Positions 18,911-27,863 of a DNA stretch of 64,000 bases are shown here, in pieces; within the stretch, counting starts at the first letter, position 1; each line of letters opens with the position of its first letter. The DNA comes from an uncultured Thermoproteales archaeon. Its GTDB lineage: Archaea > Thermoproteota > Thermoprotei > Thermoproteales > Thermoproteaceae. Where the stretch lies: assembly GCA_938027595.1 (NCBI GenBank), contig CALJAK010000001.1, forward strand, positions 1-64,000, given 5' to 3'. The position numbers and the translations under genes were made by a program. The notes below the pieces were generated by a model that was not told the origin of the DNA, ran no database searches, and saw only the letters and a list, made by a program, of their open reading frames with translations.

Positions 18911-19477
18911 TTAAAGTTGTGTTTCTTCTCCAGCGCGGAGTCTGTAGACGTTGAATCGTCTCTCTAACTCTCTAACAAACTGAGGCGCCGTGTGAGTGAC
19001 GGCAACACACCGAACGCCTAGGAGTTTGAGTTCAGCCACCACTCTGTGAACCACGTACGGACTGTGCGCAGTGCCGCCCAACGCGCCCACTACACACCGC
19101 GCCTTGACGCCACGCCGCGAAAGTCTGTGGTAGGGAAAAGTGAAGAGTCCACAGGGGGAAATCACCACGTCGCCAGTTATGAGTACGTTCTCTCTGCCAG
19201 CCAAAATTTTATACGTCTCTCCCCGTATCTTCAACTCCATATCCACTGCAGGCTTCACGACAGGTATGTCAAAGTGAGTGAATCCCCCAACGTGGTGGGG
19301 GTTGTCGAAGCCAACTACCCCCAGCAGCGGCTTTATTTCTCTCTTGGATAGAAACAGAGACATTCCCTCTCTGCTGCAGCTGTCAAACAACAAATGGTCG
19401 TTTATCAACATGCCGAAGCCGTGGCTGGGTTCCACACTTCCGGGGTGTTCGGAACACACTGTCAAAACTCTAACCAC
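18911..19477 (-). CDS. Degenerate metallo-beta-lactamase-fold protein
   Basis: About 188 residues. The layout matches the MBL-fold family that includes dihydropterin-related synthase: an opening SEHPGSVEPSHGFGMLI, LLFDSCS for the usual DTG strand, then GFDNPHHVGGF in the place of S-H-G-H-x-D-H-x-G-G, and later VVGALGGTAH and VAVTHTAP in place of the G-G-x-H and H-C-T-G motifs. Most metal-ligand histidines are missing or shifted, so hydrolase activity is doubtful. GTG start with a TATA-like TTTATAAAC shared with the divergent gene. Confidence 0.6.
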   Translation of the reverse strand: MVRVLTVCSEHPGSVEPSHGFGMLINDHLLFDSCSREGMSLFLSKREIKPLLGVVGFDNPHHVGGFTHFDIPVVKPAVDMELKIRGETYKILAGRENVLITGDVVISPCGLFTFPYHRLSRRGVKARCVVGALGGTAHSPYVVHRVVAELKLLGVRCVAVTHTAPQFVRELERRFNVYRLRAGEETQL

Positions 19478-19521
19478 AGCGACGTTTACGAAAGTTTATA
19501 AAACAGTGTAGCGAGGCACAT
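19478..19521. promoter_or_regulatory. Shared divergent promoter
   Basis: AGTTTATAAAAC at about 19493-19504 lies about 26 bp from both the GTG at 19477 (minus) and the ATG at 19522 (plus). It is the only TATA-like element in the 44-bp spacer. Confidence 0.55.
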
Positions 19522-20238
19522 ATGAAGAGAGCTATATTGTCTATATTGTCTGCAGTGGGATTCGCCGCTTTGCTTACACTGTTTCCCGGAGACTACTTCA
19601 CGGTAGTTTTGATATACTTCCTAGTGTTCTTTGGGATAACTATGTTTCTAGGCATTAGGAACTTCAGAAGAGGCATGGCGGCGGCTCACGACGTGGCTAA
19701 AGGAAAGCCCATAATAGAGATAGACGAGAAGGAGGCGATGAAGTTGATGGAGAAAGACAAAGAACTCTTGTCGGAGTTTAGAAAATTCTCGCGAATGTCT
19801 CTAACGTCCCTGTTCTTTATCCCAGTCTTTATGTTGGCATTTATTTTTCTCTTCCCAGTCTTGCCGCCGGCGTTTGTGAACTCCATCGGCCCCCACGTGG
19901 GAGTTCAGTTCGCCACTTTCCTCGGCTATCTAGCAATCTTCGGCACACTCACAGCGATATCACTAGTGGCGTTCAAACCGCCCGTCATACCTAGAATAGC
20001 TAGGTCGGTAAAGATTTACGAAGGTGGCATAGTGATAGACAAAAACCTGGGCCTAAAGACCCCCATTGAGGTGTCTGACTATAGAGTAAATCCAGAGAGG
20101 AAATTCGTAGAGTTCAAGACAAATAACCAAATCTATAGAATTTACTACAAAGACATAAAAGAATTGGACTCTGTCTTGACAAAAATGCTTAAGGTTAAAA
20201 CAGAGAAGCCAGAGAGCCAGCGATCTCCTCCTCGCTAG
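19522..20238 (+). CDS. Membrane protein, DUF2208-like
   Basis: About 238 residues. Four membrane helices: residues about 4-20 and 25-45 (VVLIYFLVFFGITMFLGI), 100-120 (LFFIPVFMLAFIFLFPVL) and 135-155 (FATFLGYLAIFGTLTAISLVAF). The C-terminal 70 residues are soluble and beta-rich (SVKIYEGGIVIDKNLGLKTP). It resembles the archaeal DUF2208 family; function unknown. The C-terminus overlaps the 3' end of the ribosomal L12 gene by 44 bp in convergent orientation, an unusually long overlap with an essential gene. Confidence 0.65.
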   Translation: MKRAILSILSAVGFAALLTLFPGDYFTVVLIYFLVFFGITMFLGIRNFRRGMAAAHDVAKGKPIIEIDEKEAMKLMEKDKELLSEFRKFSRMSLTSLFFIPVFMLAFIFLFPVLPPAFVNSIGPHVGVQFATFLGYLAIFGTLTAISLVAFKPPVIPRIARSVKIYEGGIVIDKNLGLKTPIEVSDYRVNPERKFVEFKTNNQIYRIYYKDIKELDSVLTKMLKVKTEKPESQRSPPR

Positions 20239-20515
20239 GTCCTTTCTTCTCCTCCTCTTCTTTCTTCGCGGGAGCTGCTGGGCGTGAAGTTTGCTCTGGA
20301 GCTGCGGTGGTGGGGGCTGCAGTGGGGGCAGTGGGGACAAACGCTGCGGATTTGATGGCTTCCTCTATGTTTATCTCTTTCAACGCCGCCACGAGAGTTT
20401 TTACTCTCACCTCGTCTGGGGAAATGCCAGCGGCCTCCAACACTTTGGTTAATTTCTCCTCGTCTATCTCCTGCTTCGCGTAGTGCAGTAACAACGCTCC
20501 ATATATGTACTCCAT
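20195..20515 (-). CDS. rpl12: Ribosomal protein L12 (archaeal P1)
   Basis: Acidic stalk protein of the 50S subunit that recruits translation GTPases. About 106 residues with the P1 layout: N-terminal dimerisation domain (MEYIYGALLLHYAKQEIDEEK), IEEAIKSAAFVP, an Ala/Pro/Thr hinge (about residues 65-85) and the charged tail EEEEKKGPSEEE followed by LASLF. The usual L10/L1 genes are not next to it. It is followed upstream by eL38, with which it could form a small unit. Confidence 0.95.
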   Translation of the reverse strand: MEYIYGALLLHYAKQEIDEEKLTKVLEAAGISPDEVRVKTLVAALKEINIEEAIKSAAFVPTAPTAAPTTAAPEQTSRPAAPAKKEEEEKKGPSEEEIAGSLASLF

Positions 20516-20544
20516 GGGAGCGTATGAAGGAGACCTTTAAAAAT

Positions 20545-20751
20545 TTAATCCACCTCTAAAATTTTGACGTTTTTCGCTTTTAGTTCAGAAATTATTTGCT
20601 CCGCTTTTTCTGGAGGCAGTCTTATGGTGTATAGATACTTAGAGAGTCTGGCTTTTAATTTTACAAATTCGCCGTGGCGCTTTACGCGAATCTCCTCCGC
20701 TCTCTCGCCGTATTTCTTCCAGAGTTCTACTAGAAAAACCTCTCTAGGCAT
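20545..20751 (-). CDS. rpl38e: Ribosomal protein eL38
   Basis: About 68 residues from the ATG at 20751. It matches the eukaryotic L38 pattern: MPRE start, central VKRHGEFVKLKARLSKYLYT (K-x-K-x-R-x-S/C-x-Y-L-Y-T is diagnostic), then a helix and KNVKILEVD. eL38 is known from eukaryotes and a subset of crenarchaea. TATA-like GTATATATAAAC at about 20768-20779 is at leaderless distance. The frame continues upstream without stop to 20856, but that part is GC-rich and lies before the promoter, so I exclude it. Confidence 0.85.
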   Translation of the reverse strand: MPREVFLVELWKKYGERAEEIRVKRHGEFVKLKARLSKYLYTIRLPPEKAEQIISELKAKNVKILEVD

Positions 20752-20782
20752 ATCCGCCAAATGGATTGTATATATAAACTTT

Positions 20783-20838
20783 GGCCGGGGTAACCCGCCA
20801 GGCTCATACTCCCCCACCCAGGGGTGTTGCCTAGGGCA
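20783..20838 (-). other. GC-rich island with its own TATA box, possible small RNA
   Basis: A 56-bp segment rich in G+C between two TATA-like elements: TATATAAAG at about 20857-20865 upstream (minus sense), which would start transcription near 20838, and the eL38 promoter downstream. It can fold into two short hairpins (CCCC/GGGG around 20815-20835 and GGG-TTA-CCC at about 20788-20796). In a hyperthermophile such islands often mark structured RNA. No family recognised; alternatively it is an N-terminal extension of eL38. Confidence 0.3.
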
Positions 20839-20874
20839 TATACATTTATAGCACATCTTTATATACTTAACTCT

Positions 20875-20923
20875 GTGATGACGCCGCTGAGCGGCGAGAC
20901 GTGACCGACTTTCAGTCGTCTGA
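20875..20923 (+). ncRNA. C/D-box sRNA candidate C
   Basis: 49 nt upstream of prpB. C box GTGATGA 20875-20881; D' guide CGCCGCTGAGCG (12 nt); D' GCGA; 3-nt spacer; C' GTGACCG 20901-20907; D guide ACTTTCAGTCGT (12 nt); D box CTGA 20920-20923. TTAA flanks on both sides could pair as a terminal stem. The GTG at 20901, an alternative prpB start, is the C' box in this reading. Confidence 0.5.
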
Positions 20924-20948
20924 ATTAATAAACTGCGTAAATATCTAC

Positions 20949-21854
20949 ATGCTTAGGAAAGTTGAAAACTACGGGCCGAGACTTCTGAGAGAAGAATTGA
21001 AGCGCCCCGGCATTGTTTTAGTGCCGGGAGTCTTCAACGCCCTCACGGCGTTAATTGCCCAAGACTTGGGGTTTAAGGCAGTGTACGTCTCCGGGGCGGC
21101 AATCACAGCGTCTATGGCAATGCCCGACTTGGGGTTAATCACAATGGACGAGATGGCTAGAGTGGTGAGGTACATAACCGACGCTGTGGATATACCAGTT
21201 ATTGTAGACGTCGACACTGGCTACGGCGAAGTTCTAAACGTGATGAGGACAGTGCGGGAGTTTGAAAAAGCCGGAGCCGCCGGGGTGCAGATCGAAGACC
21301 AAGTGTTACCCAAGAAGTGTGGACATCTCTCTGGAAAAGTTCTGATTCCAGCTGAGGAGATGGCGAAGAAAATCAAAGCGGCGGCGGAAGCCCGGCGTAA
21401 TCCAGACTTCGTGATTATCGCCAGGACGGACGCGGTCGGCGTGTCGGGTTTTGAAGACGCAGTAGAGCGGGCAGAATTGTACATAGAGGCTGGTGCAGAT
21501 GTGATTTTCCCAGAGGCGCTGAGGAGTGAGGAGGAGTTCAAACAATTCGCCGAGAGAATCAAAGCGCCTCTGCTGGCGAACATGACTGAGTTTGGAGTAT
21601 CGCCGTTGGTATCAGCCAAGAGACTCGAGGAGTTCGGCTACAAATTCGTCATATATCCAGTGACGGCGCTGCGGGTGGCTATGTATTTCGTTAGAGAAGT
21701 CTACAGAGCGATAGCGGTGGAGGGCACTCAAAAGGCTTGGTTAGACAAGATGTTGACTAGGAGTGAGTTGTATCAACTCATAAAATACCACAACTACGAA
21801 GAGATAGATAACCAAATAGCTAAATACATCGCGTTAAAGAGAAGTTATGGATAG
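20949..21854 (+). CDS. prpB: Methylisocitrate lyase (isocitrate lyase/PEP mutase family)
   Basis: Cleaves 2-methylisocitrate to pyruvate and succinate in propionate breakdown. About 301 residues from the ATG at 20949; the frame is open to a GTG at 20901, but that falls in an sRNA candidate and adds nothing conserved. Seen: VPGVFNALTALIAQDLGFKAVYVSGAA, VDVDTGYGE, GVQIEDQVLPKKCGH with the catalytic KKCGH loop, IIARTDA, and a DVIFPEA metal region. The short length (about 300) separates it from true isocitrate lyase (over 430). Overlaps prpD by 8 bp. Confidence 0.9.
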   Translation: MLRKVENYGPRLLREELKRPGIVLVPGVFNALTALIAQDLGFKAVYVSGAAITASMAMPDLGLITMDEMARVVRYITDAVDIPVIVDVDTGYGEVLNVMRTVREFEKAGAAGVQIEDQVLPKKCGHLSGKVLIPAEEMAKKIKAAAEARRNPDFVIIARTDAVGVSGFEDAVERAELYIEAGADVIFPEALRSEEEFKQFAERIKAPLLANMTEFGVSPLVSAKRLEEFGYKFVIYPVTALRVAMYFVREVYRAIAVEGTQKAWLDKMLTRSELYQLIKYHNYEEIDNQIAKYIALKRSYG

Positions 21855-23208
21855 AGTAACGAAAATCCTGGCGGAGTACACTACGTCAATAGAATATTCC
21901 AAAATACCGGCGGAGGTCGTTCACGAGGTAAAGCGGCGCGTGATTGACTCCATAGCGGTAGCGCTCGCTGCATACACCGCAGAGCCCGTGTCGATAGCTC
22001 GGAGAACCCTCTCTCAATTCACCACGGCGCTGGGGGCGAGAGCGCTCGGCACTAGATACCGATTGACTCCCGACTGGGCCACGTTCATAAACGGACTCAT
22101 GATTAGATATCACGACTACAACGACACGTATTTGTCAAAAGAGCCGCTGCACCCCAGCGATTTGATCGCAGCCGCCGTGGCGGTGGGGGAATATGCAAAC
22201 GCCAGTGGGGTGGATTTGATAACTGCAATCGCCATAGGTTACGAGGCGTCAGTCACTCTCTGCGACGGCGGTAGCCTCAGAAGGAGGGGGTGGGACCACG
22301 TCAATTTTCTGGGGGTGGGGAGCGTCCTCGCGGCTTCCAGGCTGTTGAATTTGAGTTCTGAGAAGACTCAACACGCTCTAGCCATATACGCAGTGCCACA
22401 TGGAGCCATGCGCCAGACTAGAGTGGGGGAATTGAGCATGTGGAAAGGCGCCGCGGCTGCTAACTCCAGTAGAAACGCCGTGTTTGCCACTCTGTTGGCT
22501 CAAAACGGTTTTACGGGGCCTCACAAACCCTTCGAGGGAGAGATGGGGTTCTTTAGGCAAATGTTGCAAGGCGATTTTGATTTCTCTACGCTGGGGAGCA
22601 TGGGGGAGAGAAACCCCCCCAGGAGGATATTAGACACTTACATAAAGCCATATCCAGTGGAGTATCACGCACAAGCGGCGGTGGAAGCGGCGTTGAGACT
22701 GAGAGAGAGAGTGAGAATTGAGGAGATAGAGAAAATCGTGATAGACACTTACGAAGCTGCCTACACCATCATCGGGCCTAAAGACCCAGAGAAGTGGGAT
22801 CCACACACTAGAGAAACGGCGGACCACTCGCTCATGTGGATAACTGCGGCGGCTCTAGTGTGGGGACCCATAGAGATAGAACACTACAACGACGTTAGAA
22901 ATCCACACGTCATGTCTCTAGTGAAGAAGATAGAGGTGAACCTAAACAGAGAGTTCGACGCCATGTACCCCCGGGCGTTTCCCACAGAAATCACAGTGAT
23001 TACCAAAAGCGGCGCCAAATACAGCGAGAGAGTTGACTATCCAAAGGGCCATCCGAAGAACCCCATGTCTGACAGAGAGTTGGAGGTGAAGTACGAGAAG
23101 TTAACTAAGTCCGTACTGCCGCAGGAGGTGCAGAGAGAAGCGCTTAGAATCATGTGGCACTTGGAGAAATACAACGTGTTCGATTTAGTAGAGGCGTTAA
23201 CAATCTAA
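21847..23208 (+). CDS. prpD: 2-Methylcitrate dehydratase (MmgE/PrpD family)
   Basis: Dehydrates 2-methylcitrate. About 453 residues. Family motifs: PAEVVHEVKRRVIDSIAVALAA near the N-terminus, NGLMIRYHDYNDTYL (substrate-binding HD region), HPSDLIAAAVAVGEYANASG, GHGAMR-like PHGAMRQTRVGELSMWKG, and a C-terminal ADHSLMWITAAAL. Overlap of 8 bp with prpB shows an operon for the lower half of the methylcitrate cycle; the synthase step may be served by the citrate synthase at 13667. The 3' end overlaps trxB by 4 bp, convergent. Confidence 0.9.
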   Translation: MDRVTKILAEYTTSIEYSKIPAEVVHEVKRRVIDSIAVALAAYTAEPVSIARRTLSQFTTALGARALGTRYRLTPDWATFINGLMIRYHDYNDTYLSKEPLHPSDLIAAAVAVGEYANASGVDLITAIAIGYEASVTLCDGGSLRRRGWDHVNFLGVGSVLAASRLLNLSSEKTQHALAIYAVPHGAMRQTRVGELSMWKGAAAANSSRNAVFATLLAQNGFTGPHKPFEGEMGFFRQMLQGDFDFSTLGSMGERNPPRRILDTYIKPYPVEYHAQAAVEAALRLRERVRIEEIEKIVIDTYEAAYTIIGPKDPEKWDPHTRETADHSLMWITAAALVWGPIEIEHYNDVRNPHVMSLVKKIEVNLNREFDAMYPRAFPTEITVITKSGAKYSERVDYPKGHPKNPMSDRELEVKYEKLTKSVLPQEVQREALRIMWHLEKYNVFDLVEALTI

Positions 23209-24155
23209 CGCCAATCTACCAAAGTGCGGACTGGCTTACCCTTTACTTTAGATACGTAAGCAGTGGCAGACAACGCCGCCGCCACCCCCATGGCGGCTGA
23301 GATCACTGCTTGTTTGTATGGATATGCCACAATATCCCCAGCAGCGAAAACGCCAGGCGTTTTAGTCCTACCCTCCCAGTCAGCTATGATTTCGCCCCTC
23401 TCGTTCAAATCAACTAAATGCCTCACGAAGTCGCTCTTGGTGACGTAGCCAATTTCCACAAACACAGCCGACGCTGGAATTTCTCTCACTTCTCCACTCT
23501 TTCTGTCTCTCACCACGATGGACTTCACCTTGACATCTCCCCTAATCTCAACAACCTCACTGTTCGGCAAGTAGATGGATTTGCCCAACTTCTCTATCTG
23601 TTGTAAAAACTCCTCGTCGTGTATAGGTCTCTCGCCTGGATATATCCAATAGAATTTGTTGACTACTGACGAGAGTATCACCGCCGGTTCTCTAGCCAAA
23701 TCTCCCCAGCTCACTAACGCCACGTCTTGCCCTTTGAAGAACGGAGCGTCGCAAATGGCGCAGTAAGACACCCCCCTGTTTTTGAACTTACTCTCGCCAG
23801 CCACCCCCAGTTCCTTTGGCGTTTTTCCAAAAGCCAACACCACAGCTATAGATCTGTACTCGTCTCCACCCACAGTCTTCAACAAGAAGACATCTCCCCA
23901 CTTCTCCACGGCGTTGACTTCGTCGAAGATTATCTCAGCGCCGAACCCCCTCGCTTGTTGCTCTATCCTCCTCGCCAGCTCCGGTCCGGAAATTTTGGGA
24001 ATTGCCGGATAGTTCTCGATGTGCGTAGTCATATTCAACTGACCACCTATGTCTCTAGCTATGACTAGAGTTTTCAACCGCTGCCGCGCGGCGTACAACG
24101 CTGCGGAGAGACCAGCAATGCCGCCGCCCACTACCACTACGTCGTACGTGTCCAT
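23205..24155 (-). CDS. trxB: Thioredoxin reductase
   Basis: FAD-dependent flavoprotein that reduces thioredoxin-like proteins with NAD(P)H. About 316 residues, normal. FAD site VVVGGGIAGLSAALYAAR at residues 7-24; redox-active CAIC inside GVSYCAICDAPFF near 133-136; second nucleotide-binding part is unusual (ALVSWGDLAREPAVIL in place of GGGNSA), hinting at weak or altered pyridine nucleotide binding; second FAD motif PGVFAAGDIVAYPYKQ near 275. Divergent from rps19 with an A/T-rich spacer. Confidence 0.92.
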   Translation of the reverse strand: MDTYDVVVVGGGIAGLSAALYAARQRLKTLVIARDIGGQLNMTTHIENYPAIPKISGPELARRIEQQARGFGAEIIFDEVNAVEKWGDVFLLKTVGGDEYRSIAVVLAFGKTPKELGVAGESKFKNRGVSYCAICDAPFFKGQDVALVSWGDLAREPAVILSSVVNKFYWIYPGERPIHDEEFLQQIEKLGKSIYLPNSEVVEIRGDVKVKSIVVRDRKSGEVREIPASAVFVEIGYVTKSDFVRHLVDLNERGEIIADWEGRTKTPGVFAAGDIVAYPYKQAVISAAMGVAAALSATAYVSKVKGKPVRTLVDWR

Positions 24156-24208
24156 GGGGCGTCTTGGACTTTACTTTAAATTTTTAAACTAAGCTAAATT
24201 GAGACTCG

Positions 24209-24685
24209 ATGTCTTCAAAAGAGGGGGGAGCTCACAAGGGGAAGCAGGGTTGGATTACGCCAGCTACCATACCAACCGAGGAGTGGGGAGCGTTTAAGTA
24301 CCGGGGTAAAACTCTAGAGGAGTTGTTGTCGATGTCTATGGACGAGTTCATAAAACTGCTGCCAGCACGCCAGCGGAGGAGTCTAAAGCGCGGCTTGAAG
24401 CCAGAACATCGAAAACTCCTAGAGAAAATTAGAAAATTGAAGAAATCAAGTGGCCAGGGCAAGAAGATAGTTGTAAAAACTCACTGCCGCGACATGATAA
24501 TACTGCCCGAAATGGTGGGCGTCACTATACAAGTCTACAACGGAATTACATACATACCAGTGTACATCTCTCCGTGGCACATAGGTCACTACCTCGGCGA
24601 GTTTGCACTTACGACTAGAGTTGTACAACACGGCGAGCCTGGTCTGAAAGCCACAAGGTCGTCTCTACACATAGCTGCAAAATGA
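24209..24685 (+). CDS. rps19: Ribosomal protein uS19
   Basis: 30S head protein. About 158 residues. Archaeal form with an N-terminal extension and an internal stretch [31 protein letters not shown], then the core [23 protein letters not shown] and [21 protein letters not shown]. Its last codons overlap the uS17 start (ATGA), so the pair is co-translated. The usual neighbours L2, L22 and S3 are elsewhere. Confidence 0.96.
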   Translation: MSSKEGGAHKGKQGWITPATIPTEEWGAFKYRGKTLEELLSMSMDEFIKLLPARQRRSLKRGLKPEHRKLLEKIRKLKKSSGQGKKIVVKTHCRDMIILPEMVGVTIQVYNGITYIPVYISPWHIGHYLGEFALTTRVVQHGEPGLKATRSSLHIAAK

Positions 24686-25080
24686 CAGTGGTAAAACCCC
24701 AGACAAAGCCAAAGATTGGAGATGAGATAACTCTGCCAAACGGCAAGAGAGTGACGGTGAGAAACGTAGGTATACCCATCGTAGAGCCCCCACCGGCGGT
24801 CTGCGACGATCCACTGTGCCCATGGCACGGACATTTAAAAGTCAGGACGAAGTTAATGGAAGTCACCGTGGAGAAAATGAGAATGCACAAGGCGGCTGTG
24901 GTGATACACGAGTGGACACACTACATACGTAAATACAACCGCTACGAGAGGAGGCGGCGGAGGATAAAAGTCAGAGTGCCAGAGTGTATAGAACTAAAGC
25001 CAGGCGATAGAGTCATAATAGCCGAGACAAGGCCGTTGTCTAAAACAATCTCTTGGGTCGTCATTGGGAAGAGAGAATAA
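24682..25080 (+). CDS. rps17: Ribosomal protein uS17
   Basis: Primary 16S-binding protein. About 132 residues. Archaeal form: [28 protein letters not shown] with the conserved CDDPxCPxHG, then [56 protein letters not shown]. In most archaea S17 follows L29 and Rpp29; here it follows S19 instead, while L29 lies at 43 kb. Confidence 0.96.
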   Translation: MTVVKPQTKPKIGDEITLPNGKRVTVRNVGIPIVEPPPAVCDDPLCPWHGHLKVRTKLMEVTVEKMRMHKAAVVIHEWTHYIRKYNRYERRRRRIKVRVPECIELKPGDRVIIAETRPLSKTISWVVIGKRE

Positions 25081-25098
25081 ATATGTGGGAAAAGGGGG

Positions 25099-25518
25099 TT
25101 ATCTCAATATCAACACTGAGGTGTTTGCAGCTATAGCCACTGCGATGGAGGTGCTGTTGTATATTAACGCAGATGCGCCGTAGTAACCTCTAGACAGTAG
25201 TAGCACCATGTCGTAACTGTTTTCCGAGAGTTCTTTGACTATTTCAGAAGCTATAGTCTCCCCCTCTCCCAACTTTCTCACTTTGAAGTTGTACCTAACG
25301 CCTTTTCTAGATATGTAGTCATCTATAGATTTCTTTAGTTGAGCTACCGTTTGGTCCTCCCCGCCTATGTATAGAAAAGTTATGTCCGCGCCGTATCTCT
25401 CGCCGAAGTCAGACGCCACGGACAACAACTCTCGCAGTCTAGCTGGGTTCATTGGCGAAACTGGCACAAGTATCTTCCTAAATTTGTAAGCCAATTCGTA
25501 GTAAGGTTCGTCAACCAT
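25099..25518 (-). CDS. Universal stress protein (UspA-like)
   Basis: About 139 residues, Rossmann-like alpha/beta. [39 protein letters not shown] fits the UspA N-terminal half. The ATP-binding G-x2-G-x9-G-S/T motif of many USPs is degenerate ([19 protein letters not shown]), so nucleotide binding is uncertain. The start overlaps the end of the GAPDH gene by 8 bp, so it is the third gene of the pgk-gap transcript. Confidence 0.8.
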   Translation of the reverse strand: MVDEPYYELAYKFRKILVPVSPMNPARLRELLSVASDFGERYGADITFLYIGGEDQTVAQLKKSIDDYISRKGVRYNFKVRKLGEGETIASEIVKELSENSYDMVLLLSRGYYGASALIYNSTSIAVAIAANTSVLILR

Positions 25519-26545
25519 ATCTCTTCCCCGCCGTGATTAACTTGAGAGTTCTATCTGTCTTCTCAATAGAGCTCCACTTCGGCGCTAGTGAAAACATAGC
25601 CCTAACTACGTCTACGTTTTCGGGAACTACAATAGACTCTTGATGTACGCCGTACATGAGGTAGAGCTCGTTCCCGTTTACAGTGATGGAGTCTCTAAAG
25701 ACCGCCACCTCCTGGAAATCTCCCCTGGCTCTCCCCAAGTCTCTGGCATATTCTATAATTTGAGCCAAGCTCTGGAATCCGCTCCCCACTTCGGCTAGGA
25801 ATATGCGGGGAGTTCTAGCGAGCGCCTCCTCTATAAATTCCCTCCTGTACCCCCCGTCGGTCTCTATGTACATCATGTGCATGTGCATTATTGTGACTGG
25901 CGCAGCCACAGCCATTGTGACAATGTCTATGTCCTTTAGTATAGTCCGCACGTCCGGCCCGTGGTGACTGGGCACGGTGGCTGGGTTGGGAACCACGTCG
26001 TTTATGGGGCCCTTTTTGTGTTCTCTAGGGTCGGCGCCCCTCCTCACTAGGAAAACTCTCACTTTCCTAACCCCAACGCCGTTGTGCATCAACGCCGTCA
26101 GTACTCTCGTGATGCCAGTAGTGTTGCAACTCACCACTCTCACGTATTTCTTCCCCACAGCCTCTTCGTAGTTGGCGAGTGCGTTGAAGCTGACTTCAGC
26201 TACGTCTGCCTCCTCGCCCCCTTGAAACACCGCCGGTTTGTCTTGGTAATACTTCTCCTTGTTTTCTCTACCCACGTCTTCCGGAGAGGCGTCTATCACA
26301 ACGTCAGAAATTTTCACTAAGTCACTTACGTCACCGCTGACCTCTACGCCGGCTTTTCTAAACTTATCCCACTTGTCTGGAGTTGTGTAAATAGGCAAAC
26401 CTCTAGACACTGCGATCTTCGCCTCGTAGTCTGGAGTCATCTTGACTACCCCCACTACTTTCATGTCGTCTTGTAGAGCAATTGCGTCAGCTATACGCTT
26501 CCCAATCGTGCCGTATCCAACTATCCCAACTCTAATCATACTCAA
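25511..26545 (-). CDS. gap: Glyceraldehyde-3-phosphate dehydrogenase, archaeal phosphorylating type
   Basis: Interconverts glyceraldehyde-3-phosphate and 1,3-bisphosphoglycerate, mainly in gluconeogenesis in this group. About 344 residues, the class II archaeal enzyme. Rossmann motif [17 protein letters not shown] at the N-terminus; catalytic Cys in [13 protein letters not shown] near residue 140; [23 protein letters not shown], and the catalytic HHGPDV region. Overlaps pgk by 14 bp; pgk-gap coupling is also known in Thermoproteus. Confidence 0.95.
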   Translation of the reverse strand: MSMIRVGIVGYGTIGKRIADAIALQDDMKVVGVVKMTPDYEAKIAVSRGLPIYTTPDKWDKFRKAGVEVSGDVSDLVKISDVVIDASPEDVGRENKEKYYQDKPAVFQGGEEADVAEVSFNALANYEEAVGKKYVRVVSCNTTGITRVLTALMHNGVGVRKVRVFLVRRGADPREHKKGPINDVVPNPATVPSHHGPDVRTILKDIDIVTMAVAAPVTIMHMHMMYIETDGGYRREFIEEALARTPRIFLAEVGSGFQSLAQIIEYARDLGRARGDFQEVAVFRDSITVNGNELYLMYGVHQESIVVPENVDVVRAMFSLAPKWSSIEKTDRTLKLITAGKRYG

Positions 26546-27758
26546 ACTTCCTAGCCGACGTTAATAAGGCTTTCACTGCGGGCATTTCCTCCCCCCCAAT
26601 TGTCTGTATGAAAGCCCGCCCGCCAGTAGATATGTGGAAAGCTCTGTCTAAAACACCAGCTTTCTCCGCCGCCAGGATTGTATGTCCACCGCCGAGGATC
26701 AACTTCTTGCCAGCCGCATGTCGCAGTAACTCCACCGAACTTGCGGCGAATCTGTCGTCTTCGATATATCCCATGGGGCCGCTGGCTATGACAATTTCGC
26801 TCTGGCTCACCAACTCTCTGTACTGCATCACTGTAGATCGCCCAACGTCCAGCGGCATTTGGTCTAACGAGTATATATCCACGTCTATCCTCCCGTTTTT
26901 GTTCACTGCGTAATCTATCGGCGCTTGGATGCGATCTCCAAATTTGTCTATCAATTGCTTCGCTCTATCTATATATGGCAGATAGCCACTTTTCTCAACT
27001 TCAGACTTAAGCGAACTGTTCATGATTCCGTATTTAGCTAGGGAAAACACGAAACCCACCAAACCGCCGGTGGCTACTCTCTCCACGTGGTTGTTTTTCA
27101 ACAGTTGTTCCATGGCTTTTATAGTGTCTGAAATCTTAGCGCCGCCGGCCAGCAGCAAAACTCCCCTGCCTCTCTTTTCAAAAATTGTGCTTAGCGCCCT
27201 CAACTCTCTCTCAAACACGAGACCCATACAAGAGGGCAGCGCTAGTGGGAATCCCACAACGCTCGGTTGAGATCTGTGAGCTACCGCGAACCCGTCGAAC
27301 ACGAAGTAGTTACACAGCGGCGACAATTTACGCACTAAGAAAGTCTCCGTCTGGGCTTCTGGCACTCTCTCTATGACCTCTTCAGAGAGAATTCTCAAAT
27401 TCTCCAGGAGGAGAATCTCGCCGTTTTTCAACTCTCTAATCATCCTCCTGGCCTCCGGCCCCACCACGTCGTCTACGAATTTCACCTCTCGCTCGAGGTA
27501 TTTCTCTAGGTATGTTTTGTGTATCTCTAGCGACGTGAAGTCCTCCTGTCCCGGCCTCCCTTGGTGCGCCGCCACTACCACTCTCGCCCCAGCTTCCGAA
27601 GCCACGCGCAGAGTTTGAGAATGAGCTCTAATTCTAAAATCGTCGAGTATCTTGCCGTGTGCAATGGGCGAATTTATGTCAATTCTCACCAAAATTGTCT
27701 TTCCGCTTTTGAGACACCGACTTATATTAGGTATTTGTTCAATTACGTCACTTAACAT
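26532..27758 (-). CDS. pgk: Phosphoglycerate kinase
   Basis: Transfers phosphate between 1,3-bisphosphoglycerate and ADP. About 408 residues. Substrate-binding VRIDINSPI and [11 protein letters not shown] near the N-terminus; LLENLRI; hinge region; [19 protein letters not shown] with the nucleotide-binding lysine; catalytic glycine-rich [14 protein letters not shown] and [16 protein letters not shown] at the C-terminus. First gene of pgk-gap-usp. The spacer in front holds a 12-bp palindrome near the divergent nucleotidyltransferase gene. Confidence 0.95.
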   Translation of the reverse strand: MLSDVIEQIPNISRCLKSGKTILVRIDINSPIAHGKILDDFRIRAHSQTLRVASEAGARVVVAAHQGRPGQEDFTSLEIHKTYLEKYLEREVKFVDDVVGPEARRMIRELKNGEILLLENLRILSEEVIERVPEAQTETFLVRKLSPLCNYFVFDGFAVAHRSQPSVVGFPLALPSCMGLVFERELRALSTIFEKRGRGVLLLAGGAKISDTIKAMEQLLKNNHVERVATGGLVGFVFSLAKYGIMNSSLKSEVEKSGYLPYIDRAKQLIDKFGDRIQAPIDYAVNKNGRIDVDIYSLDQMPLDVGRSTVMQYRELVSQSEIVIASGPMGYIEDDRFAASSVELLRHAAGKKLILGGGHTILAAEKAGVLDRAFHISTGGRAFIQTIGGEEMPAVKALLTSARKFEYD

Positions 27759-27801
27759 GTATAAGATATTTTCGATACTAATAAGTTTTACACACTACAC
27801 T

Positions 27802-27813
27802 CACTATATAGTG
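27802..27813. promoter_or_regulatory. Palindrome between pgk and the nucleotidyltransferase gene
   Basis: CACTATATAGTG is a perfect 12-bp palindrome, and the wider segment TTTACAC (27787-27793) with GTGTAAA (27811-27817) forms a second inverted repeat around it. It sits between the divergent starts at 27758 and 27864 and contains a TATA-like core, so it could be an operator. Confidence 0.4.
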
Positions 27814-27863
27814 TAAATATTCGTCGTGTGTTAATTGTTATTAACGGGTGGCACCACTACACT

